DNA from: Symbiodinium natans
Taxonomy: Eukaryota; Sar; Dinophyceae; Suessiales; Symbiodiniaceae
Reading direction: 5' to 3'
NCBI GenBank assembly: GCA_905221605.1
Contig: CAJNDS010001358.1
Location: 777,212-808,076 of the forward strand
Length of the DNA: 30,865 nt
A program made the position numbers and the translations under genes. The number at the start of each line of letters is the position of its first letter. The stretch's first letter is position 1. Below are positions 28,062 to 30,865 of the stretch, piece after piece. Below the pieces are notes generated by a model, which was given only the letters and a program-made list of their open reading frames with translations, made no database searches and was not told the origin of the DNA.

Positions 28062-29213
28062 TAGCACGATCGTGTCTTGCAACCAACCACCCAACCAACC
28101 AACCAACCAAGAAGTTTAAGGTCAGGGTTTGGGGTTTAGGGTTTTGGGTTTAGGGCTAGGGCTTTGGGGAGCTGGTTTATAGAAGGAGCACCTTTTGCTG
28201 AACCATTGGGAGCAGCGACAAGTAGCACGGGAGTCTTTGAACCCTTGCAACGGATTCAGGGTTTGTGGGGTTTAGGGTTTGGGGTTTGGGGTTTTAGGGC
28301 TCTTGGGTTTTGAAGTGGGCTTTCCTTTTGCCAGGGTAAGAAAATGTGAGTTGTCTCCCAAGCCAAGTGATTCCATTTCAGCGCTTTAGGTTTTAGGCAA
28401 CCCTAAACCCTAAACCCTAAACCCCTGCTGTCCGAATTGGGGCTGGGGCCGGTTCCTGATCTCCTTGCAAATCTCCGCATGGCCCCAAACTGCAAAGGCC
28501 CCAAAATATAGAAGCAGCGAGCCCAAGAACCGCAAGGAAGCTTTAGGGCTCAGGGTTTATATGCTTTAGGGTTTAGGAACTTTAGGTTTTGTCTGGGTGT
28601 TGGGTTTGGGGTTTATGCTTGAAGGAGATGGCCCAAAGTGGCTTGAAGAGGAAGGTGCGCGCCCAGGGGTTTTGCAGCCTATGGTTTAGGGTTTCAGGGA
28701 ATTTGTGTTTCTTGGCTTCAAGCCTGGCCCAGCATGTGCACTTGCTTCTTGTTTTAGGGGCTGCCTGCTCACACTTGGTCCATGTTCTGGTCCCTTTTGC
28801 TTTGGTTTGCTTGGGGCTTAGCTAAACCCTAAACCCTAATCCCTAATCCCTAAACCCTAAACCCTAAACCCTAACCGGAAGCCCCTTTTTCTGCTTCAAG
28901 CCATTCCCTTGTCAACTCCCTTTTCACAACGGCTGTGCGCTGTTTTTTGTTCCGGGTTGCGCAGGGTCCCAGCTCACCCTGCAAACCTAGAAGCCCGGGG
29001 GGGTGGGGGGTTTGGGCGTGTTTGGGTTTCACCCGAAACCCTAAACCCTACATTACTTAGGACCTAGGAGTTTTGATGGGTTTCATATAGGGGGACTTGG
29101 TGAGGGGTGGCTTGGAGTTGTTGTTTCGGGTGAAAGGAAGATATTCGTCATGCAGAATGCCCTGCTATCTGTTCCATAACCGCACACTATACATAGAGAT
29201 CGTGTGCACCTAG
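28062..29213. other. Unassigned stretch
   Basis: Sparse G-rich heptamers (28125-28300, 28550-28700) and C-rich units (28402-28424, 28825-28875). A good pyrimidine-rich acceptor (TTGTTTTAG|G at 28757-28758) opens GLPAHTWSMFW, and another near 28967 opens a Pro-rich frame; neither could be placed. Confidence 0.4.
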
Positions 29214-29214
29214 T

Positions 29215-29313
29215 CTTGGTAGCCCAGTGGTACCCTTTACCTCTTTTTTGTTGGGGTATGGGTTCCCTTATAAAGTAGCCAACCCAACAAAGGGTGCCCT
29301 TATCATAATATGG
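29215..29313 (+). mobile_element. Dispersed element, copy 2 (tRNA A-box-like start)
   Basis: CTTGGTAGCCCAGTGGTACC contains TAGCCCAGTGG, a full match to the Pol III A-box pattern TRGCNNARYGG. About 35 bases on, GGTTCCC partly resembles a B box. The interior TTTGTTGGG pairs with CCCAACAAA. It matches the copy at 27224-27350. A tRNA-derived SINE is a possibility, not established. Confidence 0.5.
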
Positions 29314-29399
29314 TTACTGGGGTACCAAGTAGGAATCAGGGGCTAAGCCCTTGCATCTTCAGGGGCGTTTTCCGTAGCACAGGTTTATTGGCCAGGCCT

Positions 29400-29580
29400 T
29401 AGGGGTTTAGGGGTTTGGGGGTTTAGGGGTTTTGGGGGTTTAGGGGTTTAGGGGTTTAGGGGTTTAGGGGTTTAGGGGTTTAGGGGTTTAGGGGTTTAGG
29501 GCTTTAGGGCTTCAGGGCTTTAGGGCTTTAGGGCTTTAGGGCTTTGGGGCTTTAGAGCTTTAGGGCTTAGCGTTTAGGGA
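29400..29580 (+). repeat. TTTAGGGG octamer then TTTAGGGC arrays
   Basis: About 13 octamers TTTAGGGG are followed by about nine TTTAGGGC-type units, both length variants of the heptamer and each internally homogeneous. Confidence 0.95.
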
Positions 29581-29913
29581 AACCAAAAACTTTCTTTCGG
29601 CCAAAACTCGGTCAACACGCTCGTGGGACCCTCGGGCTCGGGGCATTCCAAAACAAAGGATCTCGGCAGTCTGGTTTGGTTGATCTGGGGGTTTGAGCTG
29701 TAGAAAACTGGGCAGGGATAAGGTTTAGGGAACAAGCTCTTGGGTTGGTGTTATGGTCCAAGGTTGAGGCTTTAGGAGAGTTCTCGTTTCACCCAGCATC
29801 ATAGGCGGCTGAATTCGGTTGAGGGTTGGTATTGGTTTGTAGCAGGAACCGTCGCGGCAAACCCTAAAGTCTTTCATCGTCTTTTGAGCACTCACTCGCT
29901 GACAGCCCAGCAG

Positions 29914-29970
29914 GCAGATGTCGCGCTGGATGCAGGCGGAAGTGTTCGCTTCGCTGTCCAAGCTCCCTAG
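29914..29970 (+). CDS. Candidate exon QMSRWMQAEVFASLSKLP
   Basis: After CAGCAG|G one base completes a codon, then QMSRWMQAEVFASLSKLP and two bases before a GC donor (29971-29972). It follows the AG|G...GC pattern but begins in phase 2, so it does not join directly to 28059; an exon between would be missing. No family recognised. Confidence 0.5.
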   Translation, partial: ADVALDAGGSVRFAVQAP

Positions 29971-30175
29971 GCTTAGGGTTTATGCTTTTGGTATCCTCTT
30001 ATTTGTGAAAGTCAAGGGATTAAGGCTCGTACTCCTAAGGTTGTACCCCTAGAGGTTCCCCTACTCCTAGTCTGGCCCTTACTCTACCTTAAGGATCTTT
30101 TTCAAGGGTCCCCCCAAAACCCAAGGGTACAAACCTTGAGAGTCCAAGGTAGAACGCCTATAGGAAGCATTAGGG

Positions 30176-30255
30176 CCCTAAACCCTAAACCCTAAACCCT
30201 AAACCCTACACCCTAAACCCTAAACCCTAAACCCTGAACCCTAAACCCTAAAACC
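30176..30255 (+). repeat. CCCTAAA array
   Basis: About 11 units, with CCCTACA and CCCTGAA variants. Confidence 0.94.
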
Positions 30256-30352
30256 CATTAGGGCTTGACTTGAAGTTGAGGCCCGAGTGTGCAGAGAGAG
30301 GCGAGAGTCGATGTGACAGAACACAGAGAGCTTCTCTTTGCATGGGGCCGTT

Positions 30353-30408
30353 GCAGCCTCAGCAAGCTGAGCTGCAAGCTGAGCTGCAAGCTCCGCAAGC
30401 AAAACAAT
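30353..30408 (+). other. Possible Gln/Ala-rich coding segment QPQQAELQAELQAPQ
   Basis: A 12-base unit (AAGCTGAGCTGC) is repeated and reads QPQQAELQAELQAPQ, then meets CAA|GC. The minus strand is also open (AAQLAAQLAEAA), so coding strand is uncertain. It may be a short coding repeat or simple repeat DNA. Confidence 0.25.
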
Positions 30409-30505
30409 CTTCACCAACAAAATCAAAAATACTTTTTAATGTATGTAAAAGTAATATATATAGAGATGTATATCGGTATAGATATATAATATATACATAT
30501 ACACA

Positions 30506-30506
<1 letters not shown>

Positions 30507-30538
<32 letters not shown>
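30507..30538 (+). repeat. Poly-C run of 32 bases
   Basis: It directly follows a TA/CATA microsatellite (30455-30506). Length in the assembly may be inexact. Confidence 0.95.
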
Positions 30539-30605
30539 ACATCTCCCCCCAAACCCTGTAAGTCCTAACCCCGAAACCGGGCCCAGAACCTGACGCCCTA
30601 AACCT

Positions 30606-30745
30606 ACTGGGTTCAGGGTTTAGGGTTTAGGGTTTCGGGTTTAGGGTTTCGGGTTTAGGGTTTAGGGTTTAGGTGGTTTAGGGGGTTTAGGGGGTTTAGG
30701 GGGTTTAGGGGGTTTAGGGTTTAGGGCTTAGGGTTTAGGGTTTAT
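30606..30745 (+). repeat. TTTAGGG, TTTCGGG and TTTAGGGGG arrays
   Basis: Canonical heptamers alternate with TTTCGGG, then four nonamers TTTAGGGGG, then canonical units again. Confidence 0.94.
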
Positions 30746-30773
30746 AGAAATTGTATAGGGTTTGGGTCCCAAT

Positions 30774-30822
30774 AACGTTTTGAGCGAAACGTTTTGAGCG
30801 AAACGTTTTGAGCGAAAGTTTT
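30774..30822 (+). repeat. 14-bp tandem repeat AACGTTTTGAGCGA
   Basis: Three exact copies plus a partial fourth. Unrelated to the telomeric heptamer. The half-palindromic AACGTT core recurs every 14 bases. Confidence 0.93.
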
Positions 30823-30865
30823 GTTTTTAGAGTTTAGGTTTTAGGGTCGGCGTGGGGGGGGGGGG

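Overview
The window looks like nuclear DNA from an alveolate, most likely a dinoflagellate. Two things point there. First, TTTAGGG/CCCTAAA heptamers (the telomere repeat of dinoflagellates, chromerids, plants and some coccidia) fill most non-coding stretches. Second, when I spliced one gene by hand, 14 of 18 introns needed a GC donor, two a GA donor and two a GT donor, and 17 of 18 acceptors were AG followed by exon G. GC/GA donors with AG|G acceptors are a known dinoflagellate trait. A coccidian such as Eimeria, whose genome also carries telomere-like repeats in introns, is the main alternative. I cannot name a species.

The one gene I can support lies on the + strand and probably runs through most of the window. 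It encodes a superfamily 1B helicase of the UPF1/SEN1/IGHMBP2 type. From 3063 to 21557, 19 exons of 27-80 nt join in frame with matching phases and give about 313 codons in 18.5 kb (about 5% coding). In order they carry LICATLS, the DEASQ motif II, GDPEQLPAT (motif III), QYRMHP (motif IV), a FFD block, ISPYAQQ, STVDAFQGREKD and NVAFTRAR plus LWVVGNAK. The ATP-binding Walker A motif and motif Ia were not found; they should lie upstream of the window. Four weaker exon candidates (95-862) fit the region between motif Ia and LICATLS.

Downstream, from 24068 to 28059, seven further candidate exons chain in phase and would encode a Glu/Asp-rich, partly coiled tail; a separate one lies at 29914-29970. 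Whether they belong to the helicase or to a neighbouring gene is open. No start codon, stop codon, promoter, RNA gene, CRISPR array or prokaryote-type operon was found.

The rest is repeats: pure and variant telomeric heptamer arrays in both orientations, TA/CATATA microsatellites, poly-T, poly-C and CCCCCA tracts, a 53-55 bp minisatellite flanked by a 130-bp direct duplication, a fold-back element family (467-555 and 17513-17606), and a dispersed element with a tRNA A-box-like start (27224-27350 and 29215-29313). The most interesting observation is the combination of telomere-repeat-filled introns, non-canonical donors, and short matches between the first bases of an intron and of the following exon.
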